The notes: generated by a model not told the origin, from the sequence alone. Positions 25,195-33,930 are shown, counted from the first letter of the stretch. The stretch: DNA of 64,000 bases from Neisseria perflava (GCF_024170405.1 NZ_JALJYC010000001.1:62001-126000); one strand, 5' to 3'. Numbers and translations are program-made.

Positions 25195-26586
25195 ATGAAC
25201 ACAACTTCCCAATTTACCAGTAATTTCTGGAATATATACATTGCTGCCATTGTCGTGCTCAGCTTTATCGGTTTGGCTTGGCTGCTGTTTTCTCAAAACG
25301 TAGTGAAGCAGAAGAAAGGCGAAGAGGTTAAAACCACAGGCCATGAGTGGGACGGTATTGCCGAATACAACAACCCGCTGCCGCGTTGGTGGTTTTGGCT
25401 GTATGTTCTGACTTGGATTTTCGGTGCGGTGTATATCGTACTGTTCCCGGGTCTGGGCGACTTTAAAGGCCTGTTGGGTTGGACCAGTCACAACCAATAC
25501 GAAAAAGAAGTGGCAAAAGCGGAAGAGCAATACAAACCGCTGTATGCCAAATTCGCCAATATGCCGATTGAGCAGGTAGCCAAAGACCCTCAAGCGCAGC
25601 AAATCGGTAAAAACATGTTTGACACCTACTGTATCCAATGCCACGGCTCGGATGCGAAGGGTTCCAAAGGTTTCCCGAACCTGACCGACCACGACTGGTT
25701 GTGGGGCGGTACGCCTGAAAAAATCCAAGAAACCATCCAAAACGGCCGTACCGGTGTGATGGCTGCTTGGGGGCCTGCTTTGGGTGAAGAGCGCGTGAAA
25801 GATGTGGCTAACTATGTGATGTCTCTGTCTAAACCGAAAGGCCAATACGACGAAGACCGTGCCGCTCGCGGTGATGTCTTGTTCCACGGCGGCCCGGCCA
25901 ACTGCTTTACCTGCCACGGTGACAAAGGCCAAGGTATCCAAGGTTTAGGCCCGAATCTGACCGACAGCACTTGGCTGTGGGGCGGTACGCAAAAAGCAAT
26001 TATTGAGACCATCACCAACGGCCGTCACAGCCAAATGCCGGCATGGGGCAATTTCTTGGATAAAGACAAATTGCACATCATGACTGCTTATGTATGGGGT
26101 TTGTCCAACAAAGACGGTAAAGCACCGGCCAAACCTGTTGAAGCTGCTCCCGCTGCTGCTTCTGCTGCTCCGGTACAAGCGTCTGCTGCTTCTGCTCCGG
26201 CTGCGGCTCAAGCATCGCAACCGGCTGTTCCGGCTGCCGATGTGTCTGATGTTGTATTTAATGCTAATGACGGCAAACCGCTGGGCACATTCTATTTTGC
26301 CACCGGCAAAAGCGAAGTTCCGGCTAATGCGGCTACCGTGTTGACCGACATCGTTAAAGCGGGCAAAGAAGGCAAACGCTTGGTGATTAGCGGTTATACC
26401 GACAGCACCGGCAATGCTGCAGCCAATGCCGAATTGTCTAAAAAACGCGCGCAAGCGGTGCAGGCTTTCTTGGAAGCGCAAGGTGTGAAAGTGGAAAACA
26501 TCGAACTGCGCAAACCTGAAAACACCACTGCCGCGCAAGGCAATGATGCGGCAGGTCGTCGCGTAGAGGTAAAAGTAGAAGGCTAA
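25195..26586 (+). CDS. ccoP: Cytochrome cbb3 oxidase subunit III fused to an OmpA-like domain
   Basis: 463 residues. Residues 1-305 are a standard di-haem CcoP: helices at about 12-33 and 65-84, haem sites C146-I-Q-C149-H150 and C237-F-T-C240-H241, axial methionines M189 and M281. After an Ala/Pro linker (308-350, PAKPVEAAPAAASAAP and so on) comes an OmpA C-terminal-like fold (362-463): TFYFATGKSEVPANAATVL, ISGYTDSTGNAAANAELS, KKRAQAVQAFLEAQGV and GRRVEVKV. The D and R of GYTD...KKRA match diaminopimelate-binding positions of OmpA domains. The second periplasmic part could therefore tether the oxidase to peptidoglycan. Pathogenic and other commensal Neisseria have a di- or tri-haem CcoP instead. 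GGAGCAAAATA precedes the ATG. Confidence 0.93.
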   Translation: MNTTSQFTSNFWNIYIAAIVVLSFIGLAWLLFSQNVVKQKKGEEVKTTGHEWDGIAEYNNPLPRWWFWLYVLTWIFGAVYIVLFPGLGDFKGLLGWTSHNQYEKEVAKAEEQYKPLYAKFANMPIEQVAKDPQAQQIGKNMFDTYCIQCHGSDAKGSKGFPNLTDHDWLWGGTPEKIQETIQNGRTGVMAAWGPALGEERVKDVANYVMSLSKPKGQYDEDRAARGDVLFHGGPANCFTCHGDKGQGIQGLGPNLTDSTWLWGGTQKAIIETITNGRHSQMPAWGNFLDKDKLHIMTAYVWGLSNKDGKAPAKPVEAAPAAASAAPVQASAASAPAAAQASQPAVPAADVSDVVFNANDGKPLGTFYFATGKSEVPANAATVLTDIVKAGKEGKRLVISGYTDSTGNAAANAELSKKRAQAVQAFLEAQGVKVENIELRKPENTTAAQGNDAAGRRVEVKVEG

Positions 26587-26601
26587 ATCTTTCTATCCGA
26601 T

Positions 26602-26645
26602 AAAAATCCCTTACTCTAAAGTTGTTTAGGGTAAGGGATTTTTGT
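26602..26645. terminator. Terminator of the cco operon
   Basis: AAAATCCCTTACTCTAAA pairs with TTTAGGGTAAGGGATTTT (one mismatch), followed by TTTG. It contains no uptake sequence. Confidence 0.85.
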
Positions 26646-26693
26646 TTTCAGACGGCCTTGATTTTGCCGAAGGCAGGCCGTCTGAAAATCGGT

Positions 26694-26699
26694 TATAAT
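26694..26699 (+). promoter_or_regulatory. -10 element of the queC operon
   Basis: TATAAT about 28 bases before the riboswitch; no good -35 is seen. Confidence 0.45.
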
Positions 26700-26726
26700 C
26701 CGTAGTCTTTTGATTTTTCAGCCATA

Positions 26727-26763
26727 CGCGGTTCGCAACCCTCCCGCGATAACAAAACTAGGA
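26727..26763 (+). promoter_or_regulatory. preQ1-I riboswitch
   Basis: CGCGG pairs with CCGCG (P1) around a loop TTCGCAACCCTC, followed by the A-rich tail ATAACAAAACTAGG that forms the H-type pseudoknot. Order, spacing and the CTAGGA end match class I preQ1 aptamers. The last bases (TAGGA) are the Shine-Dalgarno of queC, so ligand binding should block translation. Confidence 0.85.
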
Positions 26764-26770
26764 TTCTACA

Positions 26771-27430
26771 ATGCAAAACGAACAAGCCTTGGTCATCTTT
26801 TCCGGCGGCCAAGATTCTACCACCTGCCTGTTGCAGGCCATCGAAACCTATGGCCGTGACAATGTTCAGGCCATCACTTTCCACTACGGTCAACGCCACC
26901 ATATCGAATTGGAACGTGCGCGCTGGATTGCGCAGGATTTGGGTATCAAGCAGACGGTGCTCGATTTGAGCCTGATGCAGCAGATTACCCATAACGCTCT
27001 GATGAGCGACGGTGCGCAAATTCAGACGGCTGACAACGGCCTGCCCAATACCTTTGTGGACGGTCGTAACGCGCTGTTTTTGCTGTATGCCGCGATTTAC
27101 GCCAAAGGGCAGGACATCCGGCATATCATCGTCGGTGTATGCGAAACCGACTTTTCCGGCTATCCCGACTGCCGCGACGTATTCGTCAAATCCATGAATG
27201 TCACCCTCAATCTGGCGATGGACTACGCTTTCCAAATCCATACGCCGCTGATGTATCTGACCAAAGCGCAAACTTGGCAGCTGGCCGATAAATTGGGGCG
27301 CTTGGATTATGTGCGCGAACACACCCACACCTGTTACAACGGCGTGGCCGGCGGGTGCGGCGAATGTCCGAGCTGCATCTTGCGCGAACGCGGTTTGGCG
27401 GAATATTTGGCGCAGAAAGAGGCCGTCTGA
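26771..27430 (+). CDS. queC: 7-cyano-7-deazaguanine (preQ0) synthase
   Basis: ATP-dependent conversion of carboxydeazaguanine to preQ0 in queuosine synthesis. 219 residues. The PP-loop [16 protein letters not shown] is at residues about 8-23; [14 protein letters not shown] and [13 protein letters not shown] are family motifs, and [15 protein letters not shown] supplies the four zinc cysteines near the C terminus. It is the first gene after the preQ1 riboswitch. The stop lies in an uptake sequence (C terminus EAV) two bases before queD. Confidence 0.96.
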   Translation: MQNEQALVIFSGGQDSTTCLLQAIETYGRDNVQAITFHYGQRHHIELERARWIAQDLGIKQTVLDLSLMQQITHNALMSDGAQIQTADNGLPNTFVDGRNALFLLYAAIYAKGQDIRHIIVGVCETDFSGYPDCRDVFVKSMNVTLNLAMDYAFQIHTPLMYLTKAQTWQLADKLGRLDYVREHTHTCYNGVAGGCGECPSCILRERGLAEYLAQKEAV

Positions 27431-27432
27431 AC

Positions 27433-27861
27433 ATGAAAATCACCAAAATCTTTTCTTTTGATTCTTCGCATATGCTCGACGGGCATGACGGCAAATGCCA
27501 AAACCTGCACGGCCACACCTACAAGTTGGAAATTACCGTTTCAGACGGCCTGACTCAAGGTGGCGCCAAAGACGGCATGGTCATGGATTTCACCGATTTG
27601 AAAGCCGTGGTCAAACGCGAGATTACCGACCCCTTTGACCATGCTTTCATCTATCACGGCCAAAACGAGCGCGAAAGCCAAATTGCCGCGCTGCTGGAAG
27701 GCTGGAACATGAAAACCCTGCGCCTCGACTGCCGCACTACCGCTGAAAACATGAGCATGGTGATGTATGGCCGTCTGAAAAACGCCGGTATCAAAGTATG
27801 CAGCGTGAAACTGTGGGAAACGCCGACTTCCTGCGCCGAATATGAGGGAGAGGACGCATGA
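27433..27861 (+). CDS. queD: 6-carboxytetrahydropterin synthase
   Basis: Converts 7,8-dihydroneopterin triphosphate to 6-carboxytetrahydropterin. 142 residues. FSFDSSHMLDGHDGKCQNLHGHTYKLE contains zinc histidines and the catalytic cysteine (in parts: FDSSHML, KCQNLHGH); DPFDHAFI, PTAEN-like TTAENMSMVMY and the C-terminal VKLWETPTSCAEY follow. The ATG is 2 bases after the queC stop, embedded in the end of an uptake sequence, so translation probably depends on coupling. Its end overlaps the next gene by 4 bases. Confidence 0.95.
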   Translation: MKITKIFSFDSSHMLDGHDGKCQNLHGHTYKLEITVSDGLTQGGAKDGMVMDFTDLKAVVKREITDPFDHAFIYHGQNERESQIAALLEGWNMKTLRLDCRTTAENMSMVMYGRLKNAGIKVCSVKLWETPTSCAEYEGEDA

Positions 27862-28232
27862 GTTGGATGGCAACCGTATTGGTGCTGCTGGTAGCGGCGG
27901 AGCATTTTTACATCGCCTATTTGGAGATGACGCAGATTCCGAGCGCAAAAGCGGCCGAACTGTTCGGCATGAGCGAAGAATTTATGGCGCAGAAAAAAGT
28001 ACAGGTCATGTTCAGCAATCAGGGGCTGTATAACGGCTTTCTCGCCATCGGCTTGCTCTGGGCGCAGTTTGCCGCGCCGGATAATGCGCGCTACGGCGCG
28101 TTGATGTTGGTACTCGGTTTTGTCATTGCCGCCGCCGTATGGGGCACGATTTCCAGTGGCAATAAAGGCATTGTATGGAAACAGGGCTTGTCCGCATGCT
28201 TGGCCATGTTTGCAGTATGGAGCGCGTCATGA
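27858..28232 (+). CDS. DUF1304 membrane protein inside the queuosine operon
   Basis: 124-residue protein with four predicted helices: WMATVLVLLVAAEHFYIAYL, a helix around GLYNGFLAIGLLWAQFAA, ALMLVLGFVIAAAVWGTI and GLSACLAMFAVWSA. The EHFYIAYLEM start and MFSNQGLYNGFLA are typical of DUF1304. Its function is unknown. It overlaps queD by ATGA and queE overlaps it by ATGA, so all three are translationally coupled under the preQ1 riboswitch. A role in queuosine precursor handling is an inference from position only. Confidence 0.88.
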   Translation: MSWMATVLVLLVAAEHFYIAYLEMTQIPSAKAAELFGMSEEFMAQKKVQVMFSNQGLYNGFLAIGLLWAQFAAPDNARYGALMLVLGFVIAAAVWGTISSGNKGIVWKQGLSACLAMFAVWSAS

Positions 28233-28861
28233 CCGAAATCCGACCTGCCGATCCGCAATACCGCTTGGTGGAAATGTTTGAAAGTTTGCAGGGCGAAGGC
28301 TACAACACCGGTATGCCTGCCGTGTTTATCCGTTTGGGTAAATGCAATCTGGCGTGCAGTTGGTGCGACACCGATTACCTGACATTTGAGATGGTCAGCC
28401 TGAGTGAAATTTTAGGCCGTCTGAAAAACTACACCGCCCGCAACATCATCATTACCGGCGGCGAACCCACCATCCAGCCGCATTTGGACATTTTGCTGGA
28501 TACGCTCAAAGCGAAAGGCTACCGCCTGTGCATGGAAACCAACGGCCTCAATCCCGCGCCGCCGCAGATTGATTTTGTCGCCACCAGCCCGAAAGCCTGC
28601 TATGCCGCCAAATATAACAAGCAGTGTATTGCCGAGGCAGACGAAGTACGCATTGTGGCCGACGGCGATGTGTTGGATTTTGCCGCTGCGATGGCGCAGA
28701 AAATCCGCGCCAAGCATTACTACCTGTCGCCGTGCGAGCAAGAGGGAGTGATGAATATCTACGATACCATCCGCCAAATCGGTCTGCTCAACAGCAGCCC
28801 GGATGCCAGCGAGCATTGGCAGTTGAGCGTGCAGACGCATAAATGGGCGGGGATTGAATAG
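28229..28861 (+). CDS. queE: 7-carboxy-7-deazaguanine synthase (radical SAM)
   Basis: Radical SAM enzyme that contracts 6-carboxytetrahydropterin to 7-carboxy-7-deazaguanine. 210 residues. EMFESLQGEGYNTGMPAVFIRL starts the fold, the cluster motif is CNLACSWC (CxxxCxxC), then NIIITGGEPTIQP, and VATSPKACYAAKY near the substrate site. The start overlaps the DUF1304 stop. Completes queC-queD-queE; queF and tgt are not in the window, while queA is at 59 kb. Confidence 0.95.
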   Translation: MTEIRPADPQYRLVEMFESLQGEGYNTGMPAVFIRLGKCNLACSWCDTDYLTFEMVSLSEILGRLKNYTARNIIITGGEPTIQPHLDILLDTLKAKGYRLCMETNGLNPAPPQIDFVATSPKACYAAKYNKQCIAEADEVRIVADGDVLDFAAAMAQKIRAKHYYLSPCEQEGVMNIYDTIRQIGLLNSSPDASEHWQLSVQTHKWAGIE

Positions 28862-28917
28862 TTTTTGCAGCATCCGCTCTGCGGGCGTTATCGCCAATAA
28901 ACGTTGAAAGGATGATT

Positions 28918-28967
28918 AGGCCGTCTGAAACCGTATGTTATTTTTTGCGGTTTCAGACGGCCTTTTT
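28918..28967. terminator. Uptake-sequence terminator of the queuosine operon
   Basis: AGGCCGTCTGAAACCG and CGGTTTCAGACGGCCT are inverted, followed by TTTT. Confidence 0.8.
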
Positions 28968-29087
28968 GCGTTTAAAAGCGATAAAAAACGGCTTTTTAAG
29001 AACGGTTCGTAAAATTTTAATAATTAAAATATTAATGCAAAACATTTATCTAGGCGATAGGCAGGGGAAGGGTACTGCAAAAATGGC

Positions 29088-29116
29088 TTGACTAATTACA
29101 GCGTATTACGTAAAGT
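29088..29116 (+). promoter_or_regulatory. Lactate permease promoter
   Basis: TTGACT (29088) and TAAAGT (29111) with a 17-base spacer, predicting a start near 29123. The rest of 28968-29259 is AT-rich with one uptake sequence at about 29202 and nothing else recognised. Confidence 0.5.
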
Positions 29117-29133
29117 AAGCGACAGATTTTGTT

Positions 29134-29150
29134 AATTGGTAAAACCAATT
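29134..29150. promoter_or_regulatory. GntR/FadR-type operator of the lactate permease gene
   Basis: AATTGGTAAAACCAATT is a perfect 7-3-7 palindrome containing the TTGGT-N3-ACCAA core bound by LldR/PdhR/GdhR-type regulators. It is about 11 bases downstream of the predicted start, a repressor position. In gonococci GdhR is known to repress lctP. Confidence 0.7.
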
Positions 29151-29259
29151 TTCAAAATGGTTAAGGTAAAACTGAATCATACAGTTGCCTTCCGTGATGT
29201 TTCAGACGGCCTTTCCGCTGCGGACATGCCGTTTACTATGTATCAAGAGGACAAGTTTC

Positions 29260-30843
29260 ATGGCTTTATTTCTCAGTATCTTTCCCATCGTTTTGCTGAT
29301 TTGGCTGATGGTGAAGAAAAACAGTATGCCTTCCTATGTCGCGCTGCCGCTGATTGCCGTGTTGATTTATGTGATTAAAATCGCTTATTTCAACGACGAT
29401 TTTATGCTGCTCAACGCCACGGCCGCTTCGGGTCTGGTGTCAACGCTGACGCCGATTACCGTGATTTTCGGTGCGATTATGTTTAACCGCATGATGGAAA
29501 CCACCGGCTGTATTGATGTAATTCAAAAATGGCTGGCAAACATCAGCCCGAATCCCGTGGCGCAACTGATGATTATCGGTTGGGCGTTTGCCTTTATGAT
29601 TGAGGGCGCTTCCGGCTTCGGTACGCCTGCCGCGATTGCCGCGCCGATTCTGATGAGCTTGGGTTTCAATCCCTTGAAAGTGGCGGTTTTTACGCTGGTG
29701 ATGAACTCCGTGCCGGTGTCGTTTGGCGCGGTAGGTACGCCGACTTGGTTCGGTTTCGCCCCGTTGGATTTGAGCCATGAAAGCATTATGGAAATCGGTC
29801 GCCAAACCGGTATCATGCATTTCTTCGCCGGTTTCATCGTTCCCGTCATCGGCTTGAGCTTTATCGTGCCGTGGGCGCAAATCAAGAAAAACATCGGCTT
29901 TGTCTATATCAGCATTTTGTCGTGTACCATTCCTTATGTGGCGCTGGCGATGGTCAACGAAGAGTTTCCATCGCTGGTAGCCGGTGCCATCGGTTTGACC
30001 ATTTCCGTGTTTGCCGCCAACCAAGGCTGGGGCTTGAGCAAAGAGTATGCTAAAGATCCGAATGCCGAGAAAGTGCCGTTTATCCAAGCCGCCAAAGCCT
30101 TGGCGCCCTTGGGTATGCTGATTGGCATGTTGGTGGTGACCCGTATCAAACAGCTCGGCCTGAAAGGTCTGCTTACCAGCGCCGAGCCGTGGTTCAGCTT
30201 CTCGCTGCCGGGTTTGAGCGACATTACCGTGACCCAATCGCTGACGATTGTTTTCGCCAATATTTTTGGCACGGATGTGGCCGAGAAATACCAAACCCTG
30301 TATGTACCCGCTTGGATTCCGTTTGTGTTTACCGTGTGGATCTGCATTGCGCTGTACAAAACCAAATTTGATGATGTCTGGAAATTCTACGTTGGCACGT
30401 TCAATCAAACCAAAAAACCGCTGCTGGCCTTGATGGGCGCGCTGATTATGGTGAAACTGATGATGGTCGGCGGCGACAATTCGATGGTGAAAATTATCGG
30501 TAAGGAATTTGCGGCCATGGCAGGCGAACATTGGATTTACTTCTCGCCGTATTTGGGTGCCATCGGCGCATTCTTCTCAGGCTCGAATACCGTATCCAAC
30601 CTGACCTTCGGCCCGATTCAGCAGCAAATCGCTGTGGACACCGGCTTATCCGTTACCCTGATTCTGGCTTTGCAGTCGGTCGGCGGCGCGATGGGCAATA
30701 TGGTGTGTATCAACAACATCATCGCCGTATGCTCCGTATTGGGGGTGGATAAGGCAGAAGGCGCGATTATCAAGAAAACCGCAATTCCGATGTTTATCTA
30801 CGGCATTATTGCGGTGGTGATTGCGATGATATTCTTTATGTAA
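29260..30843 (+). CDS. lctP: L-lactate permease
   Basis: Proton-lactate symporter of the LctP family, 527 residues, about 13 hydrophobic helices. Characteristic stretches are EGASGFGTPAAIAAPILMSLGF, SVPVSFGAVGTPTWFGF and GSNTVSNLTFGPIQQQIA. AAGAGGACAAG precedes the ATG at 29260; earlier in-frame starts have no SD and no homology. Lactate is a key carbon source for Neisseria. A palindromic GntR-type operator is upstream and an uptake-sequence terminator follows. Confidence 0.95.
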   Translation: MALFLSIFPIVLLIWLMVKKNSMPSYVALPLIAVLIYVIKIAYFNDDFMLLNATAASGLVSTLTPITVIFGAIMFNRMMETTGCIDVIQKWLANISPNPVAQLMIIGWAFAFMIEGASGFGTPAAIAAPILMSLGFNPLKVAVFTLVMNSVPVSFGAVGTPTWFGFAPLDLSHESIMEIGRQTGIMHFFAGFIVPVIGLSFIVPWAQIKKNIGFVYISILSCTIPYVALAMVNEEFPSLVAGAIGLTISVFAANQGWGLSKEYAKDPNAEKVPFIQAAKALAPLGMLIGMLVVTRIKQLGLKGLLTSAEPWFSFSLPGLSDITVTQSLTIVFANIFGTDVAEKYQTLYVPAWIPFVFTVWICIALYKTKFDDVWKFYVGTFNQTKKPLLALMGALIMVKLMMVGGDNSMVKIIGKEFAAMAGEHWIYFSPYLGAIGAFFSGSNTVSNLTFGPIQQQIAVDTGLSVTLILALQSVGGAMGNMVCINNIIAVCSVLGVDKAEGAIIKKTAIPMFIYGIIAVVIAMIFFM

Positions 30844-30859
30844 CGGATGAAGTAGTCAT

Positions 30860-30897
30860 AAAGGCCGTCTGAAAATTGAATTTCAGACAGCCTTTAT
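30860..30897. terminator. Uptake-sequence terminator after lctP
   Basis: AAAGGCCGTCTGAAA and TTTCAGACAGCCTTT are inverted with one mismatched position. Confidence 0.75.
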
Positions 30898-30917
30898 TGT
30901 GGTTGCGCAGAAACATC

Positions 30918-30997
30918 AGGTGGCTGAGCGTAGCCGAAGCTTTGCTTGCAGCCTCGATGGTTGGTGAGCTTCGCCGAACTGCTACACTCAGCCACCT
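30918..30997. repeat. Palindromic intergenic repeat with AGGTGGCTGAG ends
   Basis: AGGTGGCTGAG at the left and CTCAGCCACCT at the right are inverted, with further internal pairing (GCTTTGC, GCTTCGCC). It abuts the following miniature element. Confidence 0.6.
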
Positions 30998-31099
30998 ATA
31001 TAGTCAAATCCGTTAAGAAGCAAACTAAAAACCTTGTAGATTGGGCAACAAGTTGCCCAATCTACACATTGGTTTGGTTTTTAGATAATTTGACTATAT
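30997..31099. mobile_element. Correia-like miniature element (about 103 bases)
   Basis: The ends ATATAGTCAAAT and ATTTGACTATAT are inverted 12-mers; ACTAAAAACC and GGTTTTTAG follow inside, and the centre is a perfect hairpin, AGATTGGGCAAC with GTTGCCCAATCT. The same layout occurs at 11554-11963. No coding capacity. Confidence 0.6.
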
Positions 31100-31158
31100 G
31101 CAGAATCGGTTTCTTAGCGATATGTTGATAACATTTCCCCAATACCGCCGCACAACCA

Positions 31159-31197
31159 AAATGCCGTCTGAAAAATCATTTTTTCAGACGGCATTTC
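31159..31197. terminator. AT-form uptake-sequence terminator after fba
   Basis: AAATGCCGTCTGAAAAAT and ATTTTTTCAGACGGCATTT are inverted; it lies 35 bases beyond the fba stop on the minus strand. Confidence 0.8.
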
Positions 31198-31231
31198 ATT
31201 TAAACCTAAACAGATTGTTCAGCTGAACACC

Positions 31232-32296
31232 TTATTTCACAATCTGATCCAATTCGCCTTTGGCATAACGCTGCGCCATTTTTTCCAGCGAAACCGGTTT
31301 GATTTTATCTGCTTGGCCTTCGCAGCCGAACGCCAAATAGCGGTCGAGACAGATTTGTTTCATCGCTTCCACGGTTTTGCCCAAGTATTTGCGCGGGTCG
31401 AATTCAGACGGGTTTTCCGCCATAAAGCGGCGGATGGCGCCGGTTGAGGCCAAACGCAGGTCGGTGTCGATGTTGACTTTGCGCACGCCGTATTTGATGC
31501 CCTCGACGATTTCTTCCACCGGCACGCCGTAGGTTTCGCCGATGTTGCCGCCGTATTCGTTAATCACTTTCAGCCATTCCTGCGGTACGGAGCTGGAGCC
31601 GTGCATGACGATATGGGTGTTGGGCAAGGCTTCGTGGATTTCTTTAATGCGGTCGATACGCAATACTTCGCCTGTGGGCGGACGGGTGAATTTGTATGCA
31701 CCGTGGGACGTACCCACCGCAATCGCCAAAGCGTCCACGCCGGTATCTTTCACAAAGCGCACCGCGTCTTCCACGCTGGTGAGCATTTGGTCGTGGGAAA
31801 GTTTGCCTACCGCGCCCACGCCGTCTTCTTCGCCCGCTTCGCCGGTTTCCAAATTGCCCAATACGCCGATTTCGCCTTCAACCGATACGCCGCAGGCATG
31901 GGAAAAATTGACCACGGTGCGGGTGGCGTTAACATTGTATTCATAGCTGGACGGGGTTTTGCCGTTTTCCAGCAGCGAGCCGTCCATCATCACAGACGAA
32001 AAGCCCAATTGAATCGAGCGTTGGCACACATCAGGCGACGCGCCGTGGTCTTGGTGCATGACCACCGGAATATGCGGAAACTCTTCCACCGCCGCCAAAA
32101 TCAGATGGCGCAAAAAGGGCGCACCGGCATATTTGCGTGCGCCCGCGCTGGCCTGCACAATCACCGGCGCATTCACCTGATTGGCCGCTTTCATAATGGC
32201 GCGCATTTGTTCGAGATTATTCACATTAAACGCGGGCAGACCGTAGCTGTTTTCCGCCGCATGGTCGAGTAATTGGCGCATGGATACAAGTGCCAT
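31232..32296 (-). CDS. fba: Fructose-bisphosphate aldolase, class II
   Basis: Zinc-dependent aldol cleavage of fructose 1,6-bisphosphate (mainly gluconeogenic or Calvin-subtype in Neisseria). 354 residues. Zinc ligands are in [22 protein letters not shown] and [10 protein letters not shown], and [10 protein letters not shown] is the phosphate-binding segment. The start [15 protein letters not shown] and length match the class IIB CbbA-type enzymes. AGGAGATAT precedes the ATG (coding strand). Confidence 0.96.
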   Translation of the reverse strand: MALVSMRQLLDHAAENSYGLPAFNVNNLEQMRAIMKAANQVNAPVIVQASAGARKYAGAPFLRHLILAAVEEFPHIPVVMHQDHGASPDVCQRSIQLGFSSVMMDGSLLENGKTPSSYEYNVNATRTVVNFSHACGVSVEGEIGVLGNLETGEAGEEDGVGAVGKLSHDQMLTSVEDAVRFVKDTGVDALAIAVGTSHGAYKFTRPPTGEVLRIDRIKEIHEALPNTHIVMHGSSSVPQEWLKVINEYGGNIGETYGVPVEEIVEGIKYGVRKVNIDTDLRLASTGAIRRFMAENPSEFDPRKYLGKTVEAMKQICLDRYLAFGCEGQADKIKPVSLEKMAQRYAKGELDQIVK

Positions 32297-32528
32297 ATAA
32301 ATATCTCCTAAAATGATTATTGATGGGGTTTCCGCCCTGATTATAATATTTTCCGCCGAAAAAGACTACAATACGCTACATTGGTTTCATATATTAATAA
32401 CCGCGCAACGAAACGGTTTGATACAGGTTAAAAAGCCCCATCGGATTTGCAAGGCGGGCAATATCGAAGATAATCTTATCTGCTTGAGGCCGTCTGAAAT
32501 TTATTTATGACTTGTAAGGAATCCCATC

Positions 32529-32957
32529 ATGCCGCGCATTACCGTTCCCCTGCCCGAAACGATTTTATTCAGCACGGATTTGACCGTGCAGGTTGGTGAT
32601 TTGAATTATGGCAACCATTTGAGCAACGACGCCGTTTTGCGCCTGTGTCACGAAGCGCGTATGCGCTGGCTGCATACGCTCGGCTGGAGCGAACTTAATG
32701 CGGGCGGTGCTGGGCTGATTATGGCGGACGCGGCGGTACAGTATCTGGCGCAGGCGCATTATGCCGACGCTTTGCGTATCGACATGGGTGCGGCCGACAT
32801 CGGCAGAGGCGGCTTTGCCCTGCTGTACCATATCGTGCGCCGGCAGGACGGCAAAAGTTTGGCGCGGGTGCAGACGGGCATGGTGTGTTTTGATTACGCC
32901 GCGCAGAAAGTATGCCGTTTGCCGCAGGCTTTGCAGACTGCGTTGCAGGCCGTTTGA
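32529..32957 (+). CDS. Hot-dog-fold acyl-CoA thioesterase
   Basis: 142-residue 4HBT-type thioesterase. [28 protein letters not shown] contains the substrate-side Asp/Asn-His region (in parts: [11 protein letters not shown]), and [23 protein letters not shown] forms the central helix and strand. The acyl substrate is unknown. TAAGGAATCCC precedes the ATG. The C terminus QAV is formed by a degenerate uptake sequence (GGCCGTTTGAAA). It lies 55 bases upstream of xerC. Confidence 0.85.
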   Translation: MPRITVPLPETILFSTDLTVQVGDLNYGNHLSNDAVLRLCHEARMRWLHTLGWSELNAGGAGLIMADAAVQYLAQAHYADALRIDMGAADIGRGGFALLYHIVRRQDGKSLARVQTGMVCFDYAAQKVCRLPQALQTALQAV

Positions 32958-33012
32958 AAATAACGGCAGGATGGTTTTTAATCCGCCATTTGTACTAAAA
33001 AGAGTTAAATAC

Positions 33013-33924
33013 ATGCAGTTATCCGAATTTACCGACACTCAAGCGGCGTATCTTTTGACCTTGCAGCAGCAGGGCAAATCGGCGCATACCGTGGCGGCGT
33101 ATCAGCGCGATTTGAACCAATTAAACCAAATCCTCAATGCGCGTGTCATGCCGTCTGAAAACGGCGAAATGCCCGAATTGGCACGCGTCCACTTTATCGC
33201 CGCCTTGAAAAAACTCTCGCAGCAAGGGCTGAGCGAACGCAGTTTGGCGCGTAAATTGTCGGTGTGGCGGCAATATTGCGGCTGGCTGCTGCGGCAGGGA
33301 AAATTGAGCGCCGACCCCGTGCACAACCTGAAAGCGCCCAAAGCGCCGGAATACCTGCCTAAAGCCTTGCAGCAAGAGCCGCTCAACCATATGCTCGACC
33401 AAGGCAGCGACGACGAACCTTTAGCCTTGCGCGATTACGCCGTCAGCGAGCTGCTGTACGGCAGCGGCCTGCGACTGAGCGAAGTGTGCGCCCTGAATTT
33501 GGATGATGTGTTGCTCGATGAAGGCTGGGTAACGGTCAGGGGCAAGGGCGGCAAGCAGCGGCAAGTGCCCCTGGTGAGGAAAAGCATAGAAGCCATCCGC
33601 GCCTATCTGCCGCACCGCGCCGCCGCAGCGGACGAAACCGCGCTGTTTACCGGACAGACCGGCAAACGCCTCGGCGCGCGCCAAATCCAAAAACGCCTGC
33701 AACATTGGGCGGATTTGCACGGCAGCGGCCAGCATATCTCGCCGCACATGCTGCGCCACAGCTACGCCACCCACCTCTTGCAAGCCTCGCGTAACATCCG
33801 CGCCGTGCAGGAGTTGCTGGGACACAGCAACCTTGCCACCACGCAGATTTACACCAAGCTGGACTTCGACCATGTGGCACGGGTGTATGACGAAGCCCAT
33901 CCGAGGGCGAAACGGCAGAAGTGA
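33013..33924 (+). CDS. xerC: Site-specific tyrosine recombinase XerC
   Basis: Resolves chromosome dimers at dif together with XerD and FtsK. 303 residues. The N-terminal SAM-like domain covers residues 1-90. The catalytic set is complete: R154 (SGLRLSEV), K178 (RGKGGKQR), H245-x-x-R248 ([12 protein letters not shown]), H271 ([10 protein letters not shown]) and Tyr280 (IYTKL). The ATG at 33013 is chosen because homology starts there; the frame extends upstream over the thioesterase gene only by chance. It contains an internal AT-form uptake sequence. Confidence 0.93.
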   Translation: MQLSEFTDTQAAYLLTLQQQGKSAHTVAAYQRDLNQLNQILNARVMPSENGEMPELARVHFIAALKKLSQQGLSERSLARKLSVWRQYCGWLLRQGKLSADPVHNLKAPKAPEYLPKALQQEPLNHMLDQGSDDEPLALRDYAVSELLYGSGLRLSEVCALNLDDVLLDEGWVTVRGKGGKQRQVPLVRKSIEAIRAYLPHRAAAADETALFTGQTGKRLGARQIQKRLQHWADLHGSGQHISPHMLRHSYATHLLQASRNIRAVQELLGHSNLATTQIYTKLDFDHVARVYDEAHPRAKRQK

Positions 33925-33930
33925 ATAGGG

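Noticed and set aside
29136..29378. 80-codon plus-strand frame overlapping the start of lctP
   Set aside because: It runs through the lctP operator, leader and coding start in another frame with no SD; the 527-residue permease explains the region.
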